From Pleodorina starrii (taxonomy: Eukaryota > Chlorophyta > Chlorophyceae > Chlamydomonadales > Volvocaceae), in contig BRXU01000041.1 of NCBI GenBank assembly GCA_030267565.1, positions 62,001 to 126,000 of the forward strand: 64,000 nt of DNA, read 5' to 3'. A program made the translations under genes and the position numbers. Below, in pieces: positions 24,212 through 35,220 of the stretch; position 1 is the first letter of the stretch, and each line of letters opens with the position of its first letter. A model generated the notes under the pieces. The model searched no databases. It saw nothing but the letters and a program-made list of their open reading frames with translations, and was not told the origin of the DNA.

Positions 24212-25309
24212 AGGATGGACAATGACGACTTGGCGACACGGAAGGGGCGGGGGCGGGGGCGGTGGTGGTGGTAATGGTGGTGGTGGCGGTGGTGGGAACT
24301 GGGAGAGGGTTTAGGTCGTCGCGTGCAGATTGCTTGGGGCCGGCGTGGCTCCACGTGTGCCTCGAGGTTAGAGGTGGGGTGGGCGAGTCACTTTGCTTGA
24401 GCGGACCTTATCGTTTGAAGCTGTAGGGGAGAGGCGATCAAATGTGGTGTTGTGTGTGTGTTGGGGGGGGACCATGTTTTAGTTGGTTGTCGAGTTTGGG
24501 GGGGGGCGGCAGCGGTCGCGGCGGCGGCGGGAAGGGGCTTGACGGGGTCCAATGCTTTATTTGCGACTGGTTTGATGAACTGCAAGACACACCCGAGGTC
24601 CGACGTTGCGCTGGATTGCCTCGTGTCTCGAACTCAAGCCTGACTGCCTACCTGGCTGGCTAGCAACAACAGAGGCTTCGCCGTTATGATTCGTAGCAGT
24701 GGGCGGTTCCAGCTACAAGAACGATCTGCGTTGTGCTATCGTGCCGACTGTCAAACGGGGGTAACCGGGTGCGGCCGGGTGCGGCCATTCCGTAGAGGCA
24801 GGAAGTTCGTTTTCCGTGAGGTTCCTGGTGCGGTCTTTTCAAAGCAGACAGTCAGTCAGATGCGAGCGAGGCGACCCAGCACACATACCGTAGCAGCGTT
24901 CGTGCTCAACACGTGCGCCTTTGGCTATACGAAGATTTGCTCCGTTGGCATATGCTGCAACAAGCAGACCTTACATAAAAGTCGATCTCCCTCGCTCTCT
25001 GAAACGTTCCGCCGTTGTAGGCCCCGCTGAAACGGTGTCAAACGCGCATCACAACGCACCACGTTGGCCCCCGCCCGCCCGCACCCCAACTCACTTTTCC
25101 GGCGCGTCATTCCGCAGCGGGGGCTTCGCCCACAACACCAGCCACACGTTTCAACTGAATTAAACACATTGGAGAACATTCTGTGCGCTGCGCGCGCGGA
25201 TGTGTGTAGCTGCCGGTGCCATCAGGTTCCAGCAGCAGCTCGATTATCTCGGGCCGTGTGGGGCTTATGGCAGTAACCCCCAGCCGCAACTGCCTATCCT
25301 GAGCTGCAG
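24212..25309. other. NOV 3' flank, no recognised gene
   Basis: After the NOV stop the sequence becomes less GC-rich and loses long Ala/Gly frames. The first few hundred bases are presumably 3' UTR, with GGC/GTG simple repeats at 24240-24300. Short open frames occur on both strands without recognisable motifs. Confidence 0.5.
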
Positions 25310-25528
25310 AAGTGCCTACACCAAGTACTGGAGTATCATTCCAATCCCTTTGGGTACCAGGATCTTTGCATTCTGGCCCTCCTTTGGCCTCGAGGATTTC
25401 ATAGGCTTCCGGAGCCGCGCCCCTGGACCCAGGATGAGGTACTTCCGGTCAAAGCCACGGTCAGAGCACTTTCAGGCGGCGTGCATCCCTGTGAACACGG
25501 GGGAATGTCAGAAAACACGCGGCGCTGA
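25310..25528 (+). pseudogene. possible isolated coding segment, unrecognised
   Basis: After a good acceptor (GAGCTGCAG) a 72-codon open frame runs to a TGA. It reads like protein (YHSNPFGYQDLCILALLWPR, then PWTQDEVLPVKATVRAL, then HPCEHGG). No convincing upstream or downstream exon was found, and I do not recognise the family. It could be the last exon of a small gene or a decayed piece of a mobile element. Confidence 0.2.
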
Positions 25529-25548
25529 ACACGTTTGGGGGAACTTGC

Positions 25549-25619
25549 GGAGGGTAATAACTTGGGTCACTCATCCTCATGTTGGGGGGGGGGGTCGGTC
25601 CCTCATCTTATTACCCTCC
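25549..25619. repeat. short inverted repeat around a G-run
   Basis: GGAGGGTAATAA at 25549-25560 is matched by TTATTACCCTCC at 25608-25619, with a 47-nt spacer containing an 11-G run. A related half (GGAGGGTTATA) lies near 25817. No gene is attached to it. Confidence 0.6.
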
Positions 25620-26268
25620 TGAACTTGTCAAGAAGCGATGGCCCCACAACTGAAATACGAGATTTGCAGGCCTTTCATTAGCAATGTGAAACTGTCTATC
25701 TGCCCGTCAGAAACATCCCAATCATAGAATCCGAACCGACGGCAACCGCTGCAAGTTGTGGGGTTGTAATGAAAGATGAACCACAGCCCCATTCATTTCC
25801 CTTGCTGAAAGAAGTAGCGGAGGGTTATACTGCTGTCACTGCTGTGCATTGCAGGGCCTGATCGCGAAAAACCATGCACCTCTGTCAAAGATAACTACCG
25901 CAAGCTGACGTACGTCTGCGGTAATTTTTGAAATTCAAACTCCCAAGATATTTTAAGACAACCCATCTCCTCATCTCCTTTACAATTTACATCCACAACT
26001 CGGTTGCTTTCAATAGCCAACACCTTTTATAAGGAAAACCTGGTGGAACCAGTTGCGCGACACAAGTTCCTAGTGCACCAACGTTTCCAGAACGATCGGG
26101 CCCACGAGGAGTAATTTGCTCTCCATATTATCAAGATAGTATATAGCAACGGTATAGGCGAAAGCGGTGCACCCGCCAAGCGGACGGCTGTCCGTCTCCA
26201 TCCAGGTCCAGTCGAAACCCTTCAAAGGCGCGCCCGATCCGCCTTTCATAAGAATATATCTTTGAGAC
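25620..26268. other. non-coding stretch, nothing recognised
   Basis: The composition is mixed and AT-richer than the NOV region. No open frame with recognisable motifs, RNA gene or repeat was seen. Confidence 0.4.
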
Positions 26269-26976
26269 ATGGGCAGACATAAGAAGTCCACGGATGCGCG
26301 TCCGCTGGTGGAGCTGCACTTGGGTCCCCGCGGCTGCCCACTGCTAGCCCAAACCGGCAAGAGCGGCCGAACCTGCACGGGTCCGGGCTGCGACGGCGCA
26401 AGCTGCCATATTTCTGAGCAGCCACGGCGGGGCCTGGAGAACAAAACGCTCCAAAACGCCTTCATGATGCTTCGTTGGCGCTGCGCGGTGCCGCCTGCCG
26501 CGGCCTTGTTGGCGGCTCTCGGGATACCCAGGCGCCCCGTCTACAGCGGGCCGCCACCGCTGCTGAGCGATTGCTGTTGCGTTGTGGAGATCCTCGACGG
26601 CCAAGGCGGCGGTTGCCACCACCTTCACCAACAGCTGCCGCAACTCCAACCGAAACCGCACGACAGCGGGGCAACCGCCGTCGGCAGCGGAAACGCCGCC
26701 GCCACAGCGCATCCGAACGCTCCTCCAGCGCGCAACGTTGCCGCCTCCGCCGCCTCCGCCGCAGCTACGAAGAGCCCTATGCACGCTCCGCTCCTGGTGG
26801 ACTTGTACGCCATGTCCGCCGTTGGTTGGGAGGAGGGCCGCGTCGAATGCAGCTGTGACGACGTCGGTGCAGCCGCAGCGGGAGACTGGCACCCTGCCCA
26901 GCGTGCCGGCGCGCCGGGCTGCGGATTATTGCCATGGCAGTCCGGGCCGAGCAGCCGGCGTGTCCCACAGCTGTGA
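26269..26976 (+). CDS. doubtful single-exon ORF, unrecognised
   Basis: A 235-codon ATG-to-stop frame has GC-rich, Ala/Pro-rich composition (starts MGRHKKSTDARPLVEL; contains paired Cys such as CTGPGCDGASC). No domain is recognised. The opposite strand is also open over 26344-26892 (182 codons) with equally plausible composition, so which strand codes, if either, cannot be decided. It could be an exon of a larger gene. Confidence 0.2.
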   Translation: MGRHKKSTDARPLVELHLGPRGCPLLAQTGKSGRTCTGPGCDGASCHISEQPRRGLENKTLQNAFMMLRWRCAVPPAAALLAALGIPRRPVYSGPPPLLSDCCCVVEILDGQGGGCHHLHQQLPQLQPKPHDSGATAVGSGNAAATAHPNAPPARNVAASAASAAATKSPMHAPLLVDLYAMSAVGWEEGRVECSCDDVGAAAAGDWHPAQRAGAPGCGLLPWQSGPSSRRVPQL

Positions 26977-29631
26977 GCTGCGATGGGGCTCCTATCGCTT
27001 GAGTCGTTCGGGCGCGGTGACCGCGTGGTGGAGTGATACATCAGCAGCAGCAGTAGTGGTTGGTTGGTTGGTTGCACTGGGCTGCAGTGGTGAATTGCAG
27101 CAGCGTCGAGGGACCGTCCCTGTCACCGTCAGGAAAGCGGCGCCTCTGAGCTGACGATCCGGCAGCATCAATTTCGGGAGGTATGGCAGGGCGCACATGT
27201 ACAGCGACGGACGGGCTGGGCATGGATATTGTGCGCGGTGGATGGATCGGCTGCCTCGCGCCGTATGCTGCTGCTGCTGTGTGTGTCATGACATGCATAC
27301 GGGGCCAGTGGATGCGGGGGTTGCTTAACGGCCGTAGGCATGGCGGATTCAAACGTGGGGTGCACTGCCCTGCGCACGTGACGAATTGCACCAGAAGACT
27401 GAGGTTGCAATGTTGTCAGGCCTGGAGTAGAGTGAGTTGTGTCGGCGTTACTGTCGTACACTTGTTGTACACGTGTACTGCGGGTCCGTTTCCGAGGGAA
27501 CATGCTGCGCCAGCGCGTTGTTGCCGTGTGGAGTGCGAGAGAGTAGCTACAGGCAGTCGGCCATCCAAGGCACGCAGAGGGGTTCCGAGGGGATGTCCTG
27601 ATGTGGATGAGAATGGGGATTCCGCTGCAGGGCGGGGAGCCGTGTCAGGACCATTTGTCGCCAGTTCTTCATTATGTGCCGCGCGAGGCGCATATCATAC
27701 CTCAATAACAGGGGATGGGCCCTGGATGCATGGGCCCCACCTCGGTTGTCTGCATGCGCGTGTGACGCGGCGTACGGTAAAGCAGCAGGCCGCTTGCGTG
27801 CACGGCACATGTGCGGCCATCGGCGCGCAACGCTCTGTTGTTTCCGTACAGTCGCCTGGTTTTTTGCAAGCATGGTGCTTGGAGGCGATAAGCGAGCTTT
27901 TCTCATGCATCAGAAGAAAACATTTTGCCTCGTGTGAGTGTTTCTCATCATACTCGAGGGACGTCAAGGCCTCTTCCGCTGTCCAACCCTAGTTGATGCC
28001 ATGCTGATGGGCTCGCCCACGGCAGCGGGCGATGTACAGTAATGGATATACAATGCACCTTTGGAACGTGCGAGCCTCTTGGCCCCTTCCCCGGGTCAAG
28101 TGCGCGCAGGCACTCTCTGTTGGAGAAGCGTCACGTGCGATGTCGCGTGTTGCGGGTTGCCGTACTTGGGGCCCTTCGGATGGATTTGCGCTGGGACCTT
28201 GCTGGGGTGGCGAACGGATGGACGAGATGTAGTTGTGTGTTCTGGCGGGCGGCCAGGCAGCCAGGCGGGCGGACCACCAAACCCAATCCATGAAGCTGAG
28301 TAAGCGCTCCGCTCAATAGGCGCGGAACACCGGTACAGACGCACAATTGCAAGGCCCCGGATGTTCGTGGCCCACTCATTGCAGCGGTGCACACTCATTG
28401 ACTGAGGTACTGTAAGATGATGTATTGCAGCCCCGCCCTCCAAGCCGTTCCCATGCCAGAAGCCGTGCACGCCCGAGCTGCAGCAGTACTTCACGGCGGC
28501 CTGGGCCAGTGGCGGCGATGTCCGCCATTATAACTTCCCCGTCCCCTCCGCTGATCCGTACACCTCCATTACGACCACAATAGGCGACAATAGGCGACCA
28601 AGAGGCGAAAGCGCGGGCCCCCACGGCCCGCGCTTTCGCCTCTTGGCGCCCACCGGCCCACGCGATCCCACACAACCGCTGCCTAACCACCATCAGTGCA
28701 GTTCGGATGGCTGGCTGCGACACGGCCGTCGGAAGTGAAGAAGCACACCGGGAAAGTGAAAGAGCACACCGCACACATGAAACTCATAAGTCCAACGAAA
28801 ACCCCAGGAAGGGGCTCCTGCAGCCGTCTCACACCAAAGCCCAGACCACAATACGATACCAGCTTGCGACGAACCAACGAACGACAGCCACCAAGACACC
28901 GACGTCCTCCCGACGTCCCGCCACTGCAGCCCCATGCGGTTTTTTCACGTCCAACGTCCGCGCGGCCAGTCCCCCCCCAACACCACCGTATCGAATCAGC
29001 GACAGAAGGCACACACCAACCAACATATATAAACAGCGGCCGAAGCTTCTCGGGAATCTGCTATCGCAAACAGTCGAACTAGACGCGTATGTACGGCACT
29101 GGGGGGTCGCGCGCATCGAACTGACGTATCCGTCACGCGCCGTGCCAGGGTGCCGCCCCAGATAGACCACCTGATCCTCTCTCCCCCTCTCTATTCACAT
29201 TAGCCCTATTTTGAGGACGGTCAATGGCCAGCCTGCTACCGATATTTCGGACTGCTTCCTTTGAAGAGCGACGGCGGGCACTCGCTCACCCCTGCACCGC
29301 GGCCCGGCGAGGCGAGACCGCCCCCGGCCGGACCTAATACGGCAGACGGTCTCGTCACTCTGCGTGCACCCTGTGGTTGTGCTCGAGTTGGCTCCAGAAG
29401 GTGCCGCCATGCCGCTCTCAGCCGCCCCCGACACGACTGCCCCCCCTTCCCCCCCGAGGCACCCATCCAACGGCGCCATTCCCACAGCGCTGCTTGCCGC
29501 AGTACCCAACGGCCTCCATCACATCGCATCCCGGCCGGTTTGCCTGGCCCGCCTGGCATCAGATTCGATTCCACGCCATAGTCCCCCACTACGCTGCCAG
29601 GGCCCTGAGGGCTAATTATCATTAAGGGGAA
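26977..29631. other. intergenic stretch without a supported gene
   Basis: About 2.6 kb has only short frames on both strands and no recognised domain. A TATATAAAC motif at about 29025 and a perfect hairpin at 28598-28646 are the only notable sites. The right-hand end (about 29200-29631) is probably the 3' UTR of the minus-strand gene that stops at 29632. Confidence 0.4.
28598..28646. repeat. perfect 22-bp inverted repeat with 5-nt loop
   Basis: Arms 28598-28619 (starting CCAAGAGGCGAAAGC) and 28625-28646 (ending GCTTTCGCCTCTTGG) are exact reverse complements around the loop CCCAC. A transcript of either strand would form a very stable GC-rich hairpin. Two short TAGGCGACAA units precede it. 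Confidence 0.95.
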
Positions 29632-32600
29632 TCAGTCGGCCGGCCCGCCACCCTCCACTGCCGGACCATCGCCACCAAGCCCGTCACCCACCACGTCGCC
29701 CTCCTGCTCGTCGCCGGAGCCGTCGTTATCCCCTTCGACGCCGAAAGGCCCATCCCCACCGCCGCTTCCACCGCTGTCCCCGGCCCCGTCCTCCTCCTCA
29801 CCACCACCACCACCGTCGTCGTCGCCGCCGCCCTCGTCAGCTTCCGCCGCAGCATGGCCCTCGCCTCCAAACCCCGCCTCATCTTCGGAGGCGTCGCCGT
29901 CGTCATCCTCGCCACCTCCGTCGCTGTCGCTGCTGCCGCTGCAATCGTTGTCATCGTCATCGTCGCCGTCGCCGTCGCTGCTGCCGCTGCAATCGTTGTC
30001 ATCGTCATCGTCGCCGTCGCCGTCGCTGCTGCCGCCAGCGGCAGCGGCGTTGAGTCGCCTGACCGGGGGGTCTCGCGGCGCCGACGTCAGCTCCACCAAA
30101 AGATCGCACTCGGCCGCCGCGGAGCGGTGCCAGGCCACGACTCGTTTGCCGCGGATTAACTCGCGCAGGGCAGCGCAGTTCAGGAGCATGTAGCCGCCGC
30201 GGGAGGCGAAGGCGCGGAGCGCGGCGGAGTGGATGGTGGGCTGCAGGACACCGTCGATTCGCACCTGCGTGGCAGCGAGTATGTGGTGGGGGCGGGGGCG
30301 GGGGCAACGTGGTGTGGTGCCCCCGCATGGGGGTGCCCCCGCATGGGGGTGCCCCCGCATGGGGGTGCGCCGCATGGGGGTGCGCCGCATGGGGGAGCGC
30401 CGCATGTGGGTGCGCCGCATGTGGGTGCGCCGCATGGGGGTGCGCCGCATGGGGGTGCGCCGCATGGGGGTGCGCCGCATGGGGGAGCCCCCGCATGGGG
30501 AAGCCCCCGCATGGGGGAGCGCCGCATGTGGGTGCGCCGCATGGGGGTGCGCCGCATGGGGGAGCGCCGCATGGGGGAGCGCCGCATGGAGGAGCGCCGC
30601 ATGGGGGAGCGCCGCATGGGGGAGCGCCGCATGGAGGAGCGCCGCATGGGGGTGCGCCGCATGGGGGAGCGCCGCATGGGGGAGCGCCGCATGTGGGTGC
30701 GCCGCATGGGGGAGCACCGCATGGGGGAGCGCCGCATGGGGGAGCGCCGGTTCCGCACAGAGAGTAACAAAGAAGAAGCAGCGAAGGGATGGAGACGGCG
30801 TTAGCGAACGGATGGGTGCGATAGCGGTAGCTGGATGGGTGTGTGTGTGCCGAGCGCGGTGCGCAGCGACTAGGCCCTGTGCCTTCTCCTCGCGACCATG
30901 CTGTCGGCCCTTGCCGCGCTCAGCATTCCCGAACGACACCTTTCAATCTCCCACCCAGCTATTTGAACGTCCGCCGCAACATACACCGGCCAGCCTTCAA
31001 GTGACCGATCAGAAGCCTCCGCCCGCCCTCCCCTCGAGCACTTCGAAACCCCAATCCACGCATGACATGTGCAAGGGGAAAACCACCCATCCGTCGTCCA
31101 TCCCCCTCGCTGCCACCATGCCACGCCCCATCGCCACACCTCACTCGCCACACCCCCTCGCCACACACCCCCGGGATGCCGCACCTGCACCATCACGATG
31201 CCCCCCTCTCTGGGTGTGTCGGGCAGCTCCCGCACGACGCTGCTCGGTACTGTGATTGGCAGATTGATCGGGGGTGGCGGCCGCGGCGGCGACGCCTCAG
31301 CGAGATGTCCGGAGCTCTGTGGGAGGTTCGAGAATACCAGAGTAGAGCGGGCGTCATCACACGTTACGTTACGTGATCGGAGGAGCTGCGCTTTCGCACG
31401 TGCGGATACCGGTACGTGTGAATCCTGGATACCCTATGCGTTGTCGGGTTGGGGTTGTGGGGCCGAGCAGCGGGGGTTGTGGGCGGGTTGGGTAGGATGG
31501 AAGGACGGAAGGACGGCGCTACGGGAGGGCATTGCTGAAGCGGCGCCGCCTGGCTGTTGCATCTGCACCGTGCGTTTGGGGACCCTGTTACCCTAAAAGC
31601 CCTTCCCAAACGCGAGAGCGACCACGTCGGCGGAGACAAGACGGAGAGAGCAACCGTCCATCCGCCCGCCCGCCTGTCTGCCAAAACCAACCAACCAACC
31701 AACCAACCAACCTGCTGGTGCCCTCCGCTGATCGCCGCCTCGACCTTTCTGCGCAGGGTCTCTGGCGGCAGCTCCAGCCCTTGCTTGCGGGTCCAGCCCG
31801 ATGCCGCCCAGGCTTGCAGGGATTTCCACTTGTATTTCACCGTTTGCTGCGGGCGCCGCAAGTGGCAGTGGAGGCATGCGGCGACGGTGGGGCATGAGGC
31901 GGCGGCGGGGGGGGGGGCTTCGTCGCCTGTCTCCCCAAGGGGCCGCCCTGCCTCCTTAGGGCCCCCGCCCCTGCAGGTACCGTATCACCGTTCCTCAGTG
32001 CGCCGCGCGGCCCCTTGCTCTGCTGCTTCCCTGCATTGCGCTGCCTGCCCACCCGCCCACCCGCCCGCACCCACATCATTGCGGCTCCCTAGCACGGCCC
32101 GGTTTTCCGCGATAATGACCTTCCAACGGAAGCCGTGCTTCAGCACTCCGTCCACCAGGGTCTCGACCTCCTGAGGCGGGGCAGGGGGAGGGGGGGCGGG
32201 GGAGGTCAGGGACTGATATGCTCCTCTATATAAAAATGAGTCACTGCGGACGTCACTGCGGGCGGGGGATGGCAGGGGACTGCAGGTGTAATACGGAATG
32301 TAATACGGAGTATGCGTATGCAATACGGAATGTAAAATACGGAATGTAATGCGGAGAAAAGAGACGAGGGACGGGGTCAGGGAGGGGGACCGCTGCGTTT
32401 CGCGGTCGCGGCGGGGACGTGGTTGAGGTCTGGCGGCGACAGCTGCGCCGATGGCGGCGTGGCGACGGTGTTTTGAGTACATCATGGCAAATTGGGCCAA
32501 CGGGTACCTTTGGTGTGATGCAGCGCAGAAGCCCCTCCGGGCAAAAGGACCCCTGGTGAAACGCCGGGAGATGGATCGGTGCATCGGGGTGGATGCTGCC

Positions 32601-34303
32601 CGTCTGCCTGTCTGCGAGCTGACAACATCCACCCAATCCTCGCGCTTACATCCTTACGATTCCCCTTTTCACACTCACGATACCGGTAGCATCCTACCTG
32701 GTCAGTGTAGCGGTTGAATGGCCGGGAAGCTTGTTGGTCGCCCTGCTGCCTCGGCTGCGGCAACTGCGACGGCAGCGTGCGAAGGGGCGCGCAGCGTGAC
32801 ATCACTTTACGTGCCGGGACCAGGCCGAAGCCCGCTAGGAGGCCGCAAGGTGTCGAGCCCGCAAGACAATGTTTCGGTCTCGTGTCCGCATCCCTTGGCG
32901 GCCCGCGTTTGACCACGAGCCCCGGCAGGAACGTCACTCACTCGCGCTCATTCACTCATCCGTTCACTACCCCTCCTGCGTCGTCAACGATGGGCGGGAA
33001 CCGCTGCACCACCCGACCCCACCCCACCCCACCTGAATGAACGAGATGCATGAGCAGCATGAGATGCATGAGATGCGTGAGATGCGTGGTTGCATAACAT
33101 ACAGCAGTATTCGCAGGGGACGGACCCCGAGGATCGCCGGTTGGTGCACACATACACCACCTGACACCGTTGCGGCCTTGGGGGCAAACAAAGGGGCCCA
33201 CGTAGACCTGCACCGCGCAGGGGCCCACCGGACCGGCTCCCTGCCCGGCGCCGACCCCCCTTTTGCGCCCCGCTCCCCGCTATCCGACCCTACCCGACCC
33301 GGTTGGTCCCAATGGCGGCGACGCGGCCGCAGCTCTTCCGGCATTGGCAAGGTAAACGCGGTATGCGTATTGCGTGTACTGTAAGTAACGCCGGGGCCCT
33401 CGGTACCTTTTCACCAACGTCGCCACCGCTGCGGCCTCATGTCTGCTCCTCCACCCAGTTTATCTCCCGCCCATCCACCACCACTGTAGCTGCGCGCACT
33501 GACATACCCCGGCACAAGCCCCTAGCCTTAATCACACTCCCAATCCTTACCGCCGGCGGCGGTGCGCTGTTCTGCTCCGTCGCGGCGGCCTCCTTCGCGC
33601 CCGCCAAGGCGCTGATCCGGGCCCGCAGGCGGGGTGGCACGACATCGGGGCGGCCGACCCGCCAGCCGCTGCACGCATACCTGGCCATCGCCGTCCACTT
33701 CTGGGACAGCGCCGACTGAACGGCACAGGCATACGGGAGCAGCGGCGGCAGCGGCGGAGGCAGCGCGACAATGAGCAGTCGCGCCTACCGTATCAGGGGT
33801 TCAGGGCGCGCACGCGACGCAGGGGAGGCCAGCGGCAACAGCAGCAGCAGCAGCCGCTGCAGCGGCACCAGCGGCGGCGGCCCTGATGCCGGGCGTCTGT
33901 GGCAGGTTCAGGAACCCATCATGCACTTGACGCAGCTGCGGCTTCGCTCGGTAAGCGCCCAGACCGCGCCGACCCTTGAAAGGGTCGGCGCATTGCTCCC
34001 CTTTTGGCGCCCCCCGCACACCCGCCTTCCCACCGCTCGACCGGTTACTGCTCGTCATCACGCTCAAGTTCCTATTCAACCCTTCGCCCCCAACCCCAGG
34101 CCCCTGCCGGCCTCGTCTTCCGGCCCGCACCCTCTCGGCCCGCATCGCTGAGGTATCCCCGTTATCACCCTCTCGACCCGCTTGCTGCCCCCCTTCCCCT
34201 GCACCCGCACCTCCGTTCGCTTGCTCAAGATCGGGTTCCTGGCCTTGATCTCGGCCCACCTGAAACCGCACTCCTCCACGCCGGCCACTAATGTCTCCAG
34301 CTC
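29632..34303 (-). CDS. gene A: two-repeat telobox-type Myb protein with acidic C-terminal tail
   Basis: Exons in transcription order, all phase 0: 34303-34211, 33715-33551, 32170-32075, 31846-31712, 31316-31185, 30264-29632 (TGA). Exon pairs 1+2 and 3+4 each rebuild one Myb/SANT repeat. The first exon of a pair holds helices 1-2 (ELETLVAGVEECGFRWAEI; EVETLVDGVLKHGFRWKVI). The second holds helix 3 with the K-W core (ALSQKWTAMARYACSGW; TVKYKWKSLQAWAASGW). The pattern resembles telobox Myb domains of the TRF-like plant group (LV.GV...G.RW..I, then DLKDKW), so DNA binding in the nucleus is inferred. Exon 5 (INLPITVPSSVVRELPD) and exon 6 (IHSAALRAF, LRELIRGKRVVAW) match gene B. A long Asp/Gly/Glu tail follows. 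The N-terminus is uncertain: the frame stays open without splicing to an ATG at 34525. Confidence 0.7.
30319..30755. repeat. 15-bp minisatellite in gene A intron
   Basis: About 29 tandem copies of a unit near GCGCCGCATGGGGGT lie in the intron 30265-31184. Variants GGGGGA, GTGGGT and GGAGGA, and a 16-bp CCCCCGCATGGGG form, also occur. Because the period is a multiple of three, several frames on both strands stay open through it; these are repeat artefacts. It ends about 55 bp upstream (on the minus strand) of the acceptor at 30264. Confidence 0.93.
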
Positions 34304-35220
34304 CTGGGCCCACCACCACCACCACCACCAGGAAGCAGCACAGGGAGCAGGAGCAGGAGCAGAACGGACAGTGGCACATGAGAGCGCCGTCAGTAGCAGC
34401 AGGGAGGGGGGGCCGAAGGAAGAGCAGCTGCGAGCGGCAGCAGTAGCAGCTAGAAGGGTCCACAGCCAACAGTAGCTGCTGTAGCAGGACCGCAGTAAGT
34501 AAGAACCCATACGCATACACCTCATCCGCAATCACAACATGACAGGTCGTCAGGGCACGCAGTGCCCGCTCCCCGCCGCTCACGTACTCAGCCGCCGCTC
34601 ACGGTCACGCACGCCCGGCTGCCGCCTTGCGGGCGCTGAGCCTCTCTGCCCGCCGAGGCAGTGGGCGGCGGACGCACGGTACAGTGGCGAACCCCGTCCA
34701 TGTGCGCCAATCCTGGCCAAGCGCAGGGTGCAGGCCGCATCTCACCTCATCGGTGTAAAAGAGTATGCGGGACATTCGCCCAGTCGACGGTCCGGCCTCG
34801 GCCAGGCTGTCTCTCGCCGTCTGCACGCTCACGCACAAACCAGGGGGGCGGGCGAGCGAGCGAGCGAGCGAACCAGGCAATGGAAGACAGCGAGCGGGCT
34901 GCCGGCGGGTGACTGAGAGACGCAGCCACCTCCACCTACACCCAACCACCACCACGACCAACGCGCGCGCCGTGCGGAGTGCGAAGAACCTGGCATGCAT
35001 GTAGCGCTGCTCGGACTCGACTTGGGCGGCGGCGCTCCGCATTCTGTCCTGGCCTGGACCGTACTTCTGCCATGCTACCCGTCGTGACGCCCGTCCAATA
35101 CCCCGCCCCCAACACCGGTTACCCCCGATGCCACGCCAGCCCCCACGAGACCCGAACCCTAAAGACAAAGCAACCGCGTGAGCTCCCTACCGCCTCCAAG
35201 CCCCCAGCTCCCAGGTACAG
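34304..35220 (-). other. 3' flank of U-box gene copy 1 / 5' region of gene A
   Basis: From 34371 on this stretch is part of the duplicated block. No gene is certain. Two short conserved frames are visible on the minus strand. One is a possible exon ending ...RILFYTDE|GTGAGA near 34760. The other contains VVIADEVYAYGFLL near 34510. The region also contains GAGC/CTCG simple repeats at 34847-34872. Confidence 0.4.

Noticed and set aside
30180..30939. Long plus- and minus-strand frames across the 15-bp minisatellite
   Set aside because: All frames are open by repeat design. The gene A exon structure, supported by the paralogous gene B, places the repeat in an intron.
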